DNA of 64,000 nt from Chromobacterium violaceum ATCC 12472 (GTDB lineage Bacteria; Pseudomonadota; Gammaproteobacteria; Burkholderiales; Chromobacteriaceae), in assembly GCF_000007705.1 (NCBI RefSeq), contig NC_005085.1, forward strand, positions 4,687,081-4,751,080, read 5' to 3'. Made by a program: the position numbers and the translations under genes. Below, in pieces: positions 8,546 to 20,334 of the stretch (its first letter is position 1; each line of letters opens with the position of its first letter). Below the pieces are notes generated by a model. It saw only the letters and a list, made by a program, of their open reading frames with translations, searched no databases and was not told the origin of the DNA.

Positions 8546-9997
8546 TTACAGCGACGGCGCCTTGGCGTGCCAGTCAGTCGCCTGCTGGAACTGGTGCGCC
8601 ACGTTCAGCATCCTGGCTTCGGCAAAGTAGTTGCCGATGATCTGCAGGCCGATCGGGCGGCCGTTGGCGGCGAAGCCGGCCGGCACGCTCATGCCCGGCA
8701 GGCCGGCCAGGTTCACCGACAGCGTGTAGATGTCGGACAGATACATCTGCACCGGATCGCCGGACTTCTCGCCGATATTGAAGGCGGCGGTCGGCGCCAC
8801 CGGCCCCAGGATCACGTCGCACTGCTCGAAGGCGGCCTTGAAGTCGTTGGCGATCAGGCGGCGGATCTTCTGCGCCTTCAGGTAGTAGGCGTCGTAGTAA
8901 CCGTGGCTCAGCACATAGCTACCCACCAGGATGCGGCGCTTGACCTCGTCGCCGAAGCCTTCGGCGCGGGTCTTCTCGTACATGTCGACCAAGTCCTTGT
9001 AGTCCTTGGCGCGGTGGCCGTAGCGGACGCCGTCGTAGCGGGACAGGTTGGTCGAGGCCTCGGCCGGGGCGATCACGTAATAAGCCGGGATCGACAGCTC
9101 GGTATTGGGCAGGCTGATCTCCACCGCCTCGGCGCCCAGCTTTTTCAGCTCGGCCACCGCGTTGTCGACGGCGCGCGCGACGTCGGCGTCCAGACCGGCG
9201 GCGAAGTATTCCTTGGGCAGGCCCACCTTCAGTCCGGACAAGGACTGGTTCAGGTCGCGGGCGTAGTCTTCCTTGGCGCGCTCCAGGCTGGTGGAGTCGC
9301 GCGCGTCGAAGCCGGCCATCACGTTCAGCATCAGCGCGCAGTCCTCGGCGGTCTGGGCGATCGGGCCGCCCTGGTCCAGCGAGGAGGCGTAGGCCACCAT
9401 GCCGTAACGCGACACCACGCCGTAGGTCGGCTTGATGCCGGTGACGCCGCAATGGCTGGCCGGCTGGCGGATGGAACCGCCGGTGTCGGTGGCGGTGGCC
9501 ACCGGCGCCAGGCGCGCGGCCACCGCGGCGGCGGAGCCGCCGGACGAACCGCCCGGAATCGCGTTCAGGTCCCACGGGTTCTTCACCGCGCCGTAGAACG
9601 AGTTTTCATTCGACGAGCCCATCGCGAACTCGTCCATATTGGCGCGGCCCAGCGTCACCATGCCGGCGGCGGCGCACTGCTCCACCACGTGGGCGCTGTA
9701 CGGCGAAACGAAGTTGTCCAGCATTCTGGAGCCGCAGCTGGTTTTCCAACCTTGCTGGCAGAACAGGTCCTTGTGCACCAGCGGCACGCCGGTCAGGGCA
9801 CGGGCATCGCCGGCGGCGAGGCGGGCGTCGGCCGCGCGGGCCTCGGCCAGCGTCTTTTCGCGGTCTACGGTGACGATGGCGTTGAGCTGCGGGTTCAGCG
9901 CCTCGATGCGGTCCAGGTACTGGCTGGCCAGCTCCACGCTGGAAACCTGCTTGGCCGCCAGCTGTTGCGACAATTGCTTGAGGGTGGCTTGTGTCAT
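8546..9997 (-). CDS. gatA: GatA, aspartyl/glutamyl-tRNA amidotransferase subunit A
   Basis: GatA is the amidase subunit of GatCAB and supplies ammonia from glutamine. The 483-residue protein has the amidase-signature catalytic triad context: the Lys in PLVHKDLF, then the Gly/Ser-rich block [17 protein letters not shown] with the two catalytic serines, and [12 protein letters not shown] choose ATG 9997 (MTQATLKQL) because it matches the usual N terminus. A TTG three codons upstream at 10006 would only add MIE. It follows gatC by 82 bp. Confidence 0.96.
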   Translation of the reverse strand: MTQATLKQLSQQLAAKQVSSVELASQYLDRIEALNPQLNAIVTVDREKTLAEARAADARLAAGDARALTGVPLVHKDLFCQQGWKTSCGSRMLDNFVSPYSAHVVEQCAAAGMVTLGRANMDEFAMGSSNENSFYGAVKNPWDLNAIPGGSSGGSAAAVAARLAPVATATDTGGSIRQPASHCGVTGIKPTYGVVSRYGMVAYASSLDQGGPIAQTAEDCALMLNVMAGFDARDSTSLERAKEDYARDLNQSLSGLKVGLPKEYFAAGLDADVARAVDNAVAELKKLGAEAVEISLPNTELSIPAYYVIAPAEASTNLSRYDGVRYGHRAKDYKDLVDMYEKTRAEGFGDEVKRRILVGSYVLSHGYYDAYYLKAQKIRRLIANDFKAAFEQCDVILGPVAPTAAFNIGEKSGDPVQMYLSDIYTLSVNLAGLPGMSVPAGFAANGRPIGLQIIGNYFAEARMLNVAHQFQQATDWHAKAPSL

Positions 9998-10079
9998 TTC
10001 GATCAAATCTTGCTATCCGGATAGTCTGGCCCGGCCGGCGATTTTCTGGGAACCAATCGCGGCGGGACGGCTCACAGGC

Positions 10080-10367
10080 TTACTCGATCACTTTGGGAAC
10101 GAGGAACAGGCCTTTTTCCACTTGCGGCGCGACCGCCTGGAAGGCCTCGCGCCGGTTGGGTTCGGTGACGACGTCGTCGCGCAGGCGCAGGGAAACATCC
10201 TGCGGATGCGCCATCGGCTCGATGCCGGCGGTGTCGACGGCCTGCATCTTTTCGATCAGGCCGAAAATATTGTTGAGCTGGTCCGCCGTGGCGGCGATTT
10301 CCGCCTCGCTCACGTTGATGCGGGCAAGCTTGGCGATCCGTGCGACATCCTGATGCGTCAGCGACAT
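10080..10367 (-). CDS. gatC: GatC, aspartyl/glutamyl-tRNA amidotransferase subunit C
   Basis: GatC is the small subunit that wraps between GatA and GatB and stabilises the complex. The 95-residue protein begins [17 protein letters not shown] and contains [14 protein letters not shown], the characteristic GatC blocks. A clear ribosome site (GAGGAA) lies 6 bases before the ATG. It is the first gene of gatCAB, divergent from mreB. Confidence 0.95.
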   Translation of the reverse strand: MSLTHQDVARIAKLARINVSEAEIAATADQLNNIFGLIEKMQAVDTAGIEPMAHPQDVSLRLRDDVVTEPNRREAFQAVAPQVEKGLFLVPKVIE

Positions 10368-11764
<1,397 letters not shown>

Positions 11765-11825
11765 ACTTCCAGCAACGAACTAAACCGAGCGAACGCCGCG
11801 CCGTCAAGGCGCGGTGGCTGTGGCC

Positions 11826-12734
11826 ATGGATTTCGCCAACACCCCTAGCTTCTTCCGCTCCGGGCCGCCGCCGGCTGCGCGCCTGGCCATGAGCGTGGTC
11901 GCGTCCATCGCGCTCTTGATCGGCGACAGCCGCTACGGCCTGATGGAACAGGCGCGCGAGGCGCTGTCGCTGGCGCTGTACCCGGTGCAGCGCGCGGTCA
12001 ACATGCCGGCGCAGGCGGTGCGCCACGCCGGCGACTACCTGACCTCGCAGGCCGAGCTGAAGCAGGAAAACACCGCGCTGCGCGAGAAGCAGCTGCAGAT
12101 GGCGGCCCAGCTGGGCCGGCTGCAGACGCTGGAGCGCGAGCTGAACCAGCTGCGCCAGCTGAACGGCATCCGCGCCCAGCGCGACGACTCCGCCCAGATC
12201 GCCGAGACGCTGTACACCGGCCGCGACCCGTTCTCGTACAAGATCATCATCGACAAGGGCGACGACGCCAAGCTGCAAGCCGGCCAGCCGGTGGTGGATT
12301 CGCGCGGCCTGCTGGGCCAGGTGACCCGCGTGCAGCCGCTGACCGCCGAAGTGACGCTGATCATCGACAAGAACCAGATGGTGCCGGTGATGATCGCCCG
12401 CACCGGCGAGCGCGCCATCCTCTATGGTTATGGGGGCGGCATCGAATTGCGCTACCTGCCGCAGAGCTCGGACGTCAAGGAAAACGACCGCATCGTCACC
12501 TCCGGCCTGGACGGGGTGTTCCCGGAAGGCATCCCGGTGGCGGTGGTGAGCAAGGTGGACCGCAATGCCGGCGCCGCCTTCACCCGCGTCAGCACCCTGC
12601 CGCTGTCCGGCGTGCAGCAGACCCGCTACGTGCTGGTGCTGCAGGCCAAGGAAACGCGCCCGCGCCCGGCGGAACCGCCGCCGCTGCCGGAGAAGAAGAC
12701 CAAGGGCGGCAAGAAGTCCGCCGACGAGGAGTAA
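11826..12734 (+). CDS. mreC: MreC, rod-shape-determining protein
   Basis: MreC is a periplasmic scaffold anchored in the inner membrane that activates PBP2-RodA. I choose the ATG at 11826 (MDFANTPSFF, 302 residues) over GTG codons at 11814 and 11820. After a membrane helix (residues about 20-40) comes a coiled coil (SQAELKQENTALREKQ) and the double beta-barrel region. The C-terminal tail is unusually rich in Lys, Pro and Glu (PPLPEKKTKGGKKS). Confidence 0.94.
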   Translation: MDFANTPSFFRSGPPPAARLAMSVVASIALLIGDSRYGLMEQAREALSLALYPVQRAVNMPAQAVRHAGDYLTSQAELKQENTALREKQLQMAAQLGRLQTLERELNQLRQLNGIRAQRDDSAQIAETLYTGRDPFSYKIIIDKGDDAKLQAGQPVVDSRGLLGQVTRVQPLTAEVTLIIDKNQMVPVMIARTGERAILYGYGGGIELRYLPQSSDVKENDRIVTSGLDGVFPEGIPVAVVSKVDRNAGAAFTRVSTLPLSGVQQTRYVLVLQAKETRPRPAEPPPLPEKKTKGGKKSADEE

Positions 12735-12740
12735 GCCCAG

Positions 12741-13244
12741 ATGTCGTTGGACCGTCCCAAGGAACTGCTCAAGCCGGTCAAGCGCCGCTTCATCCTGACC
12801 ACCTTCGTGATCGCCGTGCTGATCGAGCTGGTGCCGCTGCCGCACGGCAGCACGCGCTGGCTGCCCGACTTCATCGGCCTCCTGATCCTGTACTGGGTGA
12901 TCAACCAGCCGCGCCGCGTCAACATCGGCATCGCCTTCCTGATGGGCATCATCGCCGACGTGTCCACCGCCGGCCTGTTCGGCCAGCACGCGCTGGCCTA
13001 CTCGGTGACCGCCTTCCTGGCCTTGAGCCGCCAGCGCCAGCTGGTGATGTTCAACCTGGGCCAGCAGGCGCTGGTGGTGCTGGGCCTGATGCTGACCAAC
13101 CAGTTGATCATGGTGGTGGTGCGGATGCTGACCGGCTCCGCCTTCGTCGGCTGGAGCTACTTCCTGCCGCCCCTGATTGGCGCGCTGCTGTGGCCGCTGC
13201 TGACCAAGCTGATGCTGATCCCCTACCGCCAACACACGGCATGA
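12741..13244 (+). CDS. mreD: MreD, rod-shape-determining membrane protein
   Basis: MreD is a small polytopic inner-membrane partner of MreC in the elongasome. The 167-residue protein has about five hydrophobic segments (FVIAVLIELVPLP, FIGLLILYWVI, IGIAFLMGIIADVSTAGLFG and others) and the GxxxD-type segment MGIIADV found in the family. It begins 6 bp after mreC. Confidence 0.93.
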   Translation: MSLDRPKELLKPVKRRFILTTFVIAVLIELVPLPHGSTRWLPDFIGLLILYWVINQPRRVNIGIAFLMGIIADVSTAGLFGQHALAYSVTAFLALSRQRQLVMFNLGQQALVVLGLMLTNQLIMVVVRMLTGSAFVGWSYFLPPLIGALLWPLLTKLMLIPYRQHTA

Positions 13245-13258
13245 AACTCGACTGACCC

Positions 13259-15199
13259 ATGCGCCGCCCGTCCCGTTTCAAGAACCCGCAGTCCGAAGAG
13301 GCCCAGTTCGAGCTGCGGCTGGTCATCGCCTACGCGCTGATCATCCTGATGTTCCTCATCCTGCTCGCGCGCTTCGTCTGGCTGCAGGTGCTGCAGCACG
13401 ACCATTTCTCGACGCTGGCGCAGAACAACCGCATCTCGCTGGTGCCCATTCTGCCCAACCGCGGCCTGATCCTGGACCGCAACGGCATCGTGCTGGCGCA
13501 GAACTACTCCGCCTACACGCTGGAGCTGACGCCAAGCAAGATTTCCGACCTCGCCGCCACCATCGCCAAGCTGAAGACGCTGGCCGACGTCAGCCCGCGC
13601 GACGAAAAGCTGTTCAAGAAGCTGTTGGCCGAGAGCAAGACCTTCGAGGCGATTCCGCTGAAGGTCAAGCTGACCGACGACGAAGCCGCGCGCGTCGCCG
13701 CCCATGGCTTCGAGCTGCCCGGCGTCGAGGTCAGGGCGCGGCTGTTCCGCGACTATCCGTATAAAGAGATGACCAGCCACGTGCTGGGCTATATCGGCCG
13801 CATCAACCAGAAGGACAAGGAGCGGCTGGAAGAGGAAGACAAGACCACCAATTACAAGGGCACCAACTACATCGGCAAGACCGGCCTGGAAGCGGTGTAC
13901 GAGGACGACCTGCACGGCCAGGTGGGCTTCGAGGAGATGGAAACCGACTCCGGCGGCCGCGCGGTGCGCAGCCTGCGCCGCACGCCGCCGGTCAACGGCA
14001 ACACGCTGAAGCTGGCGCTGGACATCCGGCTGCAGGAAATGGCCGACAAGCTGTTCGGCGACCGCCGCGGCGCGCTGGTGGCGATCGACCCCAACACCGG
14101 CGGCGTGCTGGCCTTCCTGTCCAAGCCGGGTTTCGATCCCAGCCTGTTCATCGACGGCATCGACACCCAGACCTGGACCGCGTTGAACACCGACTGGCAG
14201 AAGCCGCTGATCAACCGCGCGCTGCGCGGCACCTATCCACCCGGCTCCACCTTCAAGCCCTTCATGGCGATGGCCGCGCTGAACACCCACAGCATAGGCA
14301 TGCACGACATCCGTCCGGCGCCCGGCTACTTCACGCTGCCCGGCTCCAGCCACCAGTTCCGCGACAGCAAGAAGAGCGGCAACGGCATGGTCAACCTGCA
14401 GCGCGCGATCACCGTGTCCAGCGACACCTTCTTCTACAAGCTGGCCTGGGACATGGGCATAGACAAGATCCACCCGGTGGTCGGCTCCTTCGGCCTGGGC
14501 AGCAAGACCGGCATCGACCTGGACGGCGAGGCCACCGGCGTGCTGCCCTCCAAGGAGTGGAAGGCCAAGCGTTTCGCCCGCTACAAGCCCGAGGTGCGGC
14601 GCTGGTATCCGGCCGATGTGGTCAGCATCGGCATCGGCCAGGGCTTCAACGCCTACACCCCGCTGCAGATGGCCAACGCCACCGCCATCATGGCCAACGG
14701 CGGCCAGGTGTTCAAACCGCACCTGGTGCAGCAGGTGGTGGACTCCAAAACCGGAAAATCCCGCCAGATCGAGCCGCAGCCGATTCGGCAGCTGCCTTAC
14801 CCGAAGGAATACTTCGACTACATCAAGGAAGGCATGCGCAACGTGATGATCTCCGGCACCGGCGCCCGCGTCGGCGCCGGCCTGCAGTACACGATGGCCG
14901 GCAAGACCGGCACCGCCCAGGTGGTGGCGATCAAGCAGGGCGCCAAATACAACGCCGCCGCGCTGGCCGAGCAGTACCGCGACCACAGCTGGTTCATCGC
15001 CTTCGCGCCGGTGGAGCAGCCCAAGATCGCGGTGGCCATCATCGTCGAGAACGCCGGCTTCGGCGCCGCCGCCGCCGCGCCGGTGGCGCGCGGCCTGTTC
15101 GACTTCTACCTGACCGGCAAGGTGCGCAACGACCTGGCCGGCATGCTCAAGACCGTGCCGATGGAAAACGGAGACGTACGTGAAGACGCCGCTGATTAA
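13259..15199 (+). CDS. mrdA: MrdA, elongation-specific transpeptidase (PBP2)
   Basis: PBP2 cross-links peptidoglycan during cell elongation with RodA. The 646-residue protein has one N-terminal membrane helix (LVIAYALIILMFLILLARFVWL), a pedestal domain, and the transpeptidase motifs STFK (within PPGSTFKPF), SSD (VSSDTFFYK, the usual PBP2 form of the second motif) and KTG (AGKTGTAQV). Length is typical. Its 3' end overlaps the rodA start by 20 bp. Confidence 0.97.
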   Translation: MRRPSRFKNPQSEEAQFELRLVIAYALIILMFLILLARFVWLQVLQHDHFSTLAQNNRISLVPILPNRGLILDRNGIVLAQNYSAYTLELTPSKISDLAATIAKLKTLADVSPRDEKLFKKLLAESKTFEAIPLKVKLTDDEAARVAAHGFELPGVEVRARLFRDYPYKEMTSHVLGYIGRINQKDKERLEEEDKTTNYKGTNYIGKTGLEAVYEDDLHGQVGFEEMETDSGGRAVRSLRRTPPVNGNTLKLALDIRLQEMADKLFGDRRGALVAIDPNTGGVLAFLSKPGFDPSLFIDGIDTQTWTALNTDWQKPLINRALRGTYPPGSTFKPFMAMAALNTHSIGMHDIRPAPGYFTLPGSSHQFRDSKKSGNGMVNLQRAITVSSDTFFYKLAWDMGIDKIHPVVGSFGLGSKTGIDLDGEATGVLPSKEWKAKRFARYKPEVRRWYPADVVSIGIGQGFNAYTPLQMANATAIMANGGQVFKPHLVQQVVDSKTGKSRQIEPQPIRQLPYPKEYFDYIKEGMRNVMISGTGARVGAGLQYTMAGKTGTAQVVAIKQGAKYNAAALAEQYRDHSWFIAFAPVEQPKIAVAIIVENAGFGAAAAAPVARGLFDFYLTGKVRNDLAGMLKTVPMENGDVREDAAD

Positions 15200-16274
15200 G
15201 CACATCTGGCAGCAGATAAAAGAGCCGCTGGACGGCTGGCTGATGCTGTTCCTCGGCCTGATCTTCGCGGTCAGCATGGTGCTGCTGTACTCCGCCAACA
15301 ACCAGTCCTTCGACAAGATAGACAACAAGCTGATCTACACCGCGATGGCGCTGACCGTGATGTGGGTGATCGCGCGGATGCGGCCGCAGAGCGTGATGAA
15401 CTTCGCGCCGCCCATCTACGTCATCGGCGTGCTGCTGCTGATCGCGGTGCATTTCAAGGGCATCACCGTCAACGGCTCCACCCGCTGGCTGAGCCTGGGC
15501 GTCACCCGCATCCAGCCGTCGGAGATCCTGAAGATCGCGCTGCCGATGATGCTGGCCTGGTTCTTCCAGAAGTACGAGCTGTCGCTGCGCTGGTGGCACT
15601 ACCTGATCGCCGCCGCCATCATGCTGGTGCCGGTGGGCCTGGTGCTGAAACAGCCCGACCTCGGCACCGCGCTGTTGATCGCCGCCGCCGGCTTCTTCGT
15701 GCTGTTCTTCGCCGGCCTACCGTGGAAAGTCATTCTGGCCGGCGCGGTGATGGCCGCCGCCAGCCTGCCCATCGTCTGGAACCACCTGCACGACTACCAG
15801 CGCAAGCGGGTGCTGACCCTGATCGACCCCACCACCGACCCGCTGGGCACCGGCTACCACATCATCCAGTCGATGATCGCCATCGGCTCCGGCGGCCCCT
15901 GGGGCAAGGGCTGGCTCAACGGCACCCAGACCCACCTGGACTACATCCCGGAGCGCACCACCGACTTCATCTTCGCCGTCTATTCCGAAGAGTTCGGCCT
16001 GGCCGGCAACGCGGTGCTGCTGACGCTCTACCTGCTGATCCTGAGCCGGGCGATGATGATCACCGCCAGCGCGCAGACGCTGTACGGCCGGCTGATGGCC
16101 GGATCGATCACCATGTCCTTCTTCGTCTACGCCTTCGTCAACATGGGCATGGTGTCCGGCATCCTGCCGGTGGTCGGCGTGCCGCTGCCCTTCATGTCCT
16201 ACGGCGGCACCGCCTCGGTCACGCTGTTCATCGGCATGGGCATGCTGATGGGCATCAGCAATCTGCGGCGCTGA
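15180..16274 (+). CDS. rodA: RodA, peptidoglycan glycosyltransferase (SEDS family)
   Basis: RodA polymerises lipid II into glycan strands for sidewall growth, paired with PBP2. The 364-residue protein has about ten membrane segments and the SEDS blocks VNGSTRWLSLG, QPDLGTALL (with the catalytic-type Asp), LPERTTDFIFAV-like YIPERTTDFIFAVY and GVPLPFMSYGGT. It starts at GTG 15180 inside the end of mrdA. A stem-loop terminator lies 27 bp after the stop. Confidence 0.97.
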   Translation: MKTPLIKHIWQQIKEPLDGWLMLFLGLIFAVSMVLLYSANNQSFDKIDNKLIYTAMALTVMWVIARMRPQSVMNFAPPIYVIGVLLLIAVHFKGITVNGSTRWLSLGVTRIQPSEILKIALPMMLAWFFQKYELSLRWWHYLIAAAIMLVPVGLVLKQPDLGTALLIAAAGFFVLFFAGLPWKVILAGAVMAAASLPIVWNHLHDYQRKRVLTLIDPTTDPLGTGYHIIQSMIAIGSGGPWGKGWLNGTQTHLDYIPERTTDFIFAVYSEEFGLAGNAVLLTLYLLILSRAMMITASAQTLYGRLMAGSITMSFFVYAFVNMGMVSGILPVVGVPLPFMSYGGTASVTLFIGMGMLMGISNLRR

Positions 16275-16301
16275 GCGCCCCGCTCCGGAACCCTTGCCGA
16301 G

Positions 16302-16326
16302 CCGGCCTGCCCAAGCAGGCCGGTTT
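16302..16326 (+). terminator. Terminator after rodA
   Basis: CCGGCCTGC (16302-16310), loop CCAA, GCAGGCCGG (16315-16323) form a perfect 9-bp stem followed by only three T residues. It is a plausible but weak-tailed terminator for the mre operon. Confidence 0.65.
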
Positions 16327-16420
16327 GTCCATCCGCCGCGCGCGGCTTGACGCCGCCAACGCCGCTGCGGCATCGTCAAGCGGACCGCCTTCCATCCCGC
16401 AAGGAAACGCAAGCTAATCC

Positions 16421-19183
16421 ATGAGACTGAAGACCCTGAGCCTGCTGCTGGCGCTGGCCCTGTCGCCCGCGCTGCCCATCCACGCCGAAACCGCCGCGCC
16501 GGCCGTCCAGCGCGCGCAGACGCTGCCTTACGCCAGTGTCGAGGGCATCAGCGAATACCGGCTGGCCAACGGCCTGCGCGTGCTGCTGGCCCCGGACGAC
16601 TCCAAGCCCACCACCACCGTCAACCTGACCTATCTGGTCGGCAGCCGGCACGAAGGCTACGGCGAAACCGGCATGGCCCATTTGCTGGAACACATGCTGT
16701 TCAAGGGCACGCCCACCAGCGGCAACCTGATGTCCGAGCTGTCCAAGCGCGGCATGCAGTTCAACGGCTCCACCTTCTTCGACCGCACCAACTACTACGA
16801 AACCTTCCCCGCCGACCCGGCCAGCCTGGACTGGGCGCTGGCGATGGAGGCCGACCGCATGGTCAACAGCAAGGTGGCCAGAAGCGATCTGGACACCGAG
16901 TTCTCGGTGGTGCGCAACGAGATGGAGCAAGGCGAGAACAATCCGGCCAACGTGCTGTGGAAGCAGCTGTCGGCGATCACCTTCGACTGGCACAACTACG
17001 GCCACAGCACGATAGGCGCGCGCTCAGACGTGGAGAAGGTGCGCATCGAAAACCTGCAGGCTTTCTACCGCAAGTACTACCAGCCGGACAACGCGGTGCT
17101 GCTGGTCAGCGGCAAGTTCGACCCCGCGCGCGCGCTGGCGCGGATCGAGGCGGTGTTCGGCAAGATCCCGCGCCCGCAGCGCGAACTGGTCCCCACCTGG
17201 ACCGAGGAGCCGCAGCGCGACGGCGAGCGCGAAGTCACCGTGCGCCGCGTCGGCGACACCCAGCTGGCCGCGACGCTGTACCGCACCGCGGCCAGCAGCC
17301 ACCCGGACAGCGCCGCGCTGCAGGCGCTGGCGGTGATCCTGGCCGACACGCCCAACGGCCGCCTGTACCAGAGCCTGGTCCGCGCCCACAAGGCGGTCGG
17401 CGTCAGCGCGATGCCGTTCGAGCTGGCCGAGCCCGGCTACATCCTGTTCATGGCCGAGCTGTCCAAGCGCCAGAGCCTGGCCGAGGTCCGCCCCATTCTG
17501 CAGGCCAGCGTCGAGGCCATCCGCGCCAAGCCCATCACCGCCGCCGAGCTCAAGCGCGCCAAGGCCGCGCTCTTGAAGGACATCGACCAAACGCTGAACG
17601 ACCCGCAGCGGCTGGCGGTGCAGCTGTCCGAATCCATCGCCCAGGGCGACTGGCGGCTGTATTTCTTGCAGCGCGACCGCATCGAGGCGCTGACCGTCGC
17701 CGACGTGCAGCGGGCGGCGGAGAACTACTTCAAGCCCAGCAACCGCAGTTACGGCCAGTTCATTCCCACCGCCCAGCCCGACCGCGCCGTCATCCCGCCG
17801 GTTCCGGACGTGGCCGCGATGATCAAGGGCTACCAGGGCAAGGCCGCCGTCGCCGCCGGCGAAGCCTTCGACGCCAGCCCGGCCAATATCGAGGCCCGCA
17901 CCCGTCGCGGCCGGCTCGCCAACGGCGCCGAGTTCGCGCTGCTGGCCAAGCAGACCCGCGGCAATGCCGTGCACGGGGCGTTCAGCTTCTCCTTCGGCGA
18001 CGCCGACAGCCTGCGCGGCCAGGCCGCGACGGCCGAGTTGGCCGCCAACATGCTGGAGCGGGGCAGCCGCAAGCTCGGCCGCGCGGCCATCGCCGACCAG
18101 CTGGACGCGCTGCAGGCCAGCCTGGACATCGGCCAGGACGGCCAGGATCTGCAGGTGCGCTTCAAGACCACGCGCCAGAACCTGCCGGCGCTGCTCGATC
18201 TGATCGCCGAGCTGCTGCAGCAGCCGGCCTTCCCCGCCGACGAGTTCGAGCAACTGAAGCGCCAGGCGCTGGCCGGCATCGACGCCTCGCGCGGCGAGCC
18301 GCAGGCGCTGGCCGGCCAGGCCGTCAGCCAGCAGCTGAACGCCTACGCCAGAGACGACATCCGCTACAGCCCGACGCTGGACGAATCCTACCGCGACATC
18401 GCCGGGGTGAAGCTGGACGCGCTCAAGCGCTTCCACCAGCAGTTCTACGGCGCCGGCCACGCGCAGCTGGCGCTGGTCGGCGATTTCGACGACACCGCCG
18501 TCCGCGCTCGGCTGGACCAGCTGTTCGGCCGCTGGAACAGCAAGGCCGCCTACCGCCGCGTCGACGGCCTGCTGCCGCCGCCCAAGCCGGCCAGCCTGTC
18601 CGTCGCCACGCCGGACAAGGCCAACGCGGTCTACAGCGCCTCGCTGCCGCTGGCCATCAGCGACGATTCGCCCGACTACCCGGCGCTGCTGCTGGCCAAC
18701 GAGATACTGGGCGGCGGCGCGCAATCGCGGCTGCTGACCCGGCTGCGCCAGCAGGACGGCATCAGCTACGGCGCCGGCAGCGGCGTCGACGCCGCCAGCT
18801 TCGGCAAGGTGGGCGCGTGGCGGATGGGCGCGATCTTCGCCCCGCAGAACCTGGACAAGCTCAAGCGGGGCGTGGCCGAGGAATTGGCGCGGCTGCTGCG
18901 CGACGGCGTCACCGCCCAGGAGCTGGCGGAAGCGAAGCAAGGCCTGCTGCGGACCTACCAGGTGGCGCTGGCCCAGGACGGCCCGCTCAGCGATCTGCTG
19001 CAGCGCCAGCTGTGGCAGGGCCGCACCATGGCCTTCACCCAGGAACGGCTGGCGACGCTGGACAGGCTGACGGTGGACGACGTCAACGCCGCCTTGCGCA
19101 AGTATCTGAAGCCGGAGCTGCTGACCCAGGCCTACGCCGGCGACTTCGCCGCCAAGCCGGCCGCGGGCCAGCCGACGCCCTGA
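16421..19183 (+). CDS. M16 family zinc metallopeptidase, two-domain, exported
   Basis: This is an insulinase/pitrilysin-type peptidase, 920 residues, with a signal peptide ending near PIHAETA, so it is periplasmic. The zinc site is the inverted motif HLLEH (in MAHLLEHMLFKGT), followed about 75 residues later by the third-ligand region (VVRNEMEQGEN). The second half repeats the M16 fold without the zinc motif (NANMLERGSRKLGR and ISYGAGSGV regions), which is usual for two-domain members. It stands alone, convergent with dinB with only 3 bp between the stop codons. Its physiological substrate is not predictable. Upstream there is an 8-bp inverted repeat (GCTTGACG at 16345 and CGTCAAGC at 16374). 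Confidence 0.9.
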   Translation: MRLKTLSLLLALALSPALPIHAETAAPAVQRAQTLPYASVEGISEYRLANGLRVLLAPDDSKPTTTVNLTYLVGSRHEGYGETGMAHLLEHMLFKGTPTSGNLMSELSKRGMQFNGSTFFDRTNYYETFPADPASLDWALAMEADRMVNSKVARSDLDTEFSVVRNEMEQGENNPANVLWKQLSAITFDWHNYGHSTIGARSDVEKVRIENLQAFYRKYYQPDNAVLLVSGKFDPARALARIEAVFGKIPRPQRELVPTWTEEPQRDGEREVTVRRVGDTQLAATLYRTAASSHPDSAALQALAVILADTPNGRLYQSLVRAHKAVGVSAMPFELAEPGYILFMAELSKRQSLAEVRPILQASVEAIRAKPITAAELKRAKAALLKDIDQTLNDPQRLAVQLSESIAQGDWRLYFLQRDRIEALTVADVQRAAENYFKPSNRSYGQFIPTAQPDRAVIPPVPDVAAMIKGYQGKAAVAAGEAFDASPANIEARTRRGRLANGAEFALLAKQTRGNAVHGAFSFSFGDADSLRGQAATAELAANMLERGSRKLGRAAIADQLDALQASLDIGQDGQDLQVRFKTTRQNLPALLDLIAELLQQPAFPADEFEQLKRQALAGIDASRGEPQALAGQAVSQQLNAYARDDIRYSPTLDESYRDIAGVKLDALKRFHQQFYGAGHAQLALVGDFDDTAVRARLDQLFGRWNSKAAYRRVDGLLPPPKPASLSVATPDKANAVYSASLPLAISDDSPDYPALLLANEILGGGAQSRLLTRLRQQDGISYGAGSGVDAASFGKVGAWRMGAIFAPQNLDKLKRGVAEELARLLRDGVTAQELAEAKQGLLRTYQVALAQDGPLSDLLQRQLWQGRTMAFTQERLATLDRLTVDDVNAALRKYLKPELLTQAYAGDFAAKPAAGQPTP

Positions 19184-19186
19184 GCG

Positions 19187-20326
19187 CTAGGCCGCCGAGT
19201 CGGCCTCCGGCCCGCCCGGCGGCGCCTCGGCGGGCGGCGCGCTGTCCGGCAGCGGCCGGCCGTCGCGGCCAAACAGCCGCAGCTGGCGCGGCAGATCGAA
19301 ATCGTCGGCCAGCTTCACGCCCACGCCCAGCAGCCGCGCCGGCCGCGCGCCGCGCGCGTGGCCGGCGCGCAGCAGCTGGCCGAAGGCCGCCATCGACAGC
19401 GCGTAGCCCGGCTGCTCGACCGTGGTCTGGCTGAAATCGTCGAACTTCAGCTTCACCGACAAGCCCTTGAATGCCGGGCTGCCGCTGCGCGCCAGCCGCG
19501 CCTGCAGCCGGTCCACCAGCTCCGGCAGCTTGGACAGGCAGCTGGCGAGGTCGGGCAGGTCCTGCGCGTAAGTCTCCTCGACGCTGATCGTCTTGCGGCT
19601 GCGGTCGGTGGACACCGGCCGCTCGTCGCGTCCGTGCGCCAATGCCAGCAGGCGCTCGCCGAAGCTGCCGAAATGGCGGAACAGGTCGGCCGGCGACCAG
19701 CGCCTGAGATCGCCGCAGCTGCGTATGCCCAGCCGGTGGAGCCGCTCGGCGGTGACGCGGCCGACGCCGTGTATCTTCTCCACCGGCAACACGGCGACGA
19801 AGGCGTCGATGTCGCGCGGGCGGATCAGATACTGGCCGTCCGGCTTGTTCCAGTCGCTGGCCACCTTGGCCAGGAACTTGTTGGGCGCGATGCCGGCCGA
19901 CGCGGTGATGCCCACCTCGTCGCGGATCTGGCGGCGTATCGCCTCGGCCATCAGCGTGGCGCTGCCCCGCTCATGCGGCTGGCCGGTGACGTCGAGATAA
20001 GCCTCGTCCAGCGACAAGGGCTCGATCACCTCGGTGTAGCGCTGGTAGATGGCCATGATCTGCTGGCTGGCCAGCCGGTAGCGCGCCATGTCCGGCGGCA
20101 CGATCAATAGTTCCGGGCACAGCCTGAGCGCGCGCGCCGACGACATCGCCGAATGCACGCCGTAGCGCCGCGCGATGTAGTTGCAGGTGGCGACCACGCC
20201 GCGCGTCTCCGGGCGGCCGCCCACCGCCAGCGGCACGTCGCGCAGGCTGGGGTCGTCGCGCATTTCGATCGCGGCGTAGAAGCAGTCGCAATCGACGTGG
20301 ATGATCTTGCGTTGCGGGGCGTTCAT
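19187..20326 (-). CDS. dinB: DinB, DNA polymerase IV
   Basis: Pol IV is a Y-family translesion polymerase. The 379-residue protein has the catalytic blocks HVDCDCFYAAIEM (metal-binding Asp residues) and SLDEAYLDVT (catalytic Asp-Glu), the helix-hairpin-helix region KIHGVGRVTAERL, and a little-finger domain. The C terminus has a Gly/Pro/Glu-rich extension and I do not see a clear QxxLF-like clamp motif, although QLRLFGRDG could serve. It starts 8 bp after the preceding SelT/W/H-like gene, so the two are probably cotranscribed. No obvious LexA box was found in the upstream region. Confidence 0.95.
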   Translation of the reverse strand: MNAPQRKIIHVDCDCFYAAIEMRDDPSLRDVPLAVGGRPETRGVVATCNYIARRYGVHSAMSSARALRLCPELLIVPPDMARYRLASQQIMAIYQRYTEVIEPLSLDEAYLDVTGQPHERGSATLMAEAIRRQIRDEVGITASAGIAPNKFLAKVASDWNKPDGQYLIRPRDIDAFVAVLPVEKIHGVGRVTAERLHRLGIRSCGDLRRWSPADLFRHFGSFGERLLALAHGRDERPVSTDRSRKTISVEETYAQDLPDLASCLSKLPELVDRLQARLARSGSPAFKGLSVKLKFDDFSQTTVEQPGYALSMAAFGQLLRAGHARGARPARLLGVGVKLADDFDLPRQLRLFGRDGRPLPDSAPPAEAPPGGPEADSAA

Positions 20327-20334
20327 CGCGGCGC

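Noticed and set aside
16957..19434. Long plus-strand frame overlapping the M16 protease gene
   Set aside because: Arg/Ala/Gly-rich out-of-frame reading with no motif; the protease reading has signal peptide and zinc motif.
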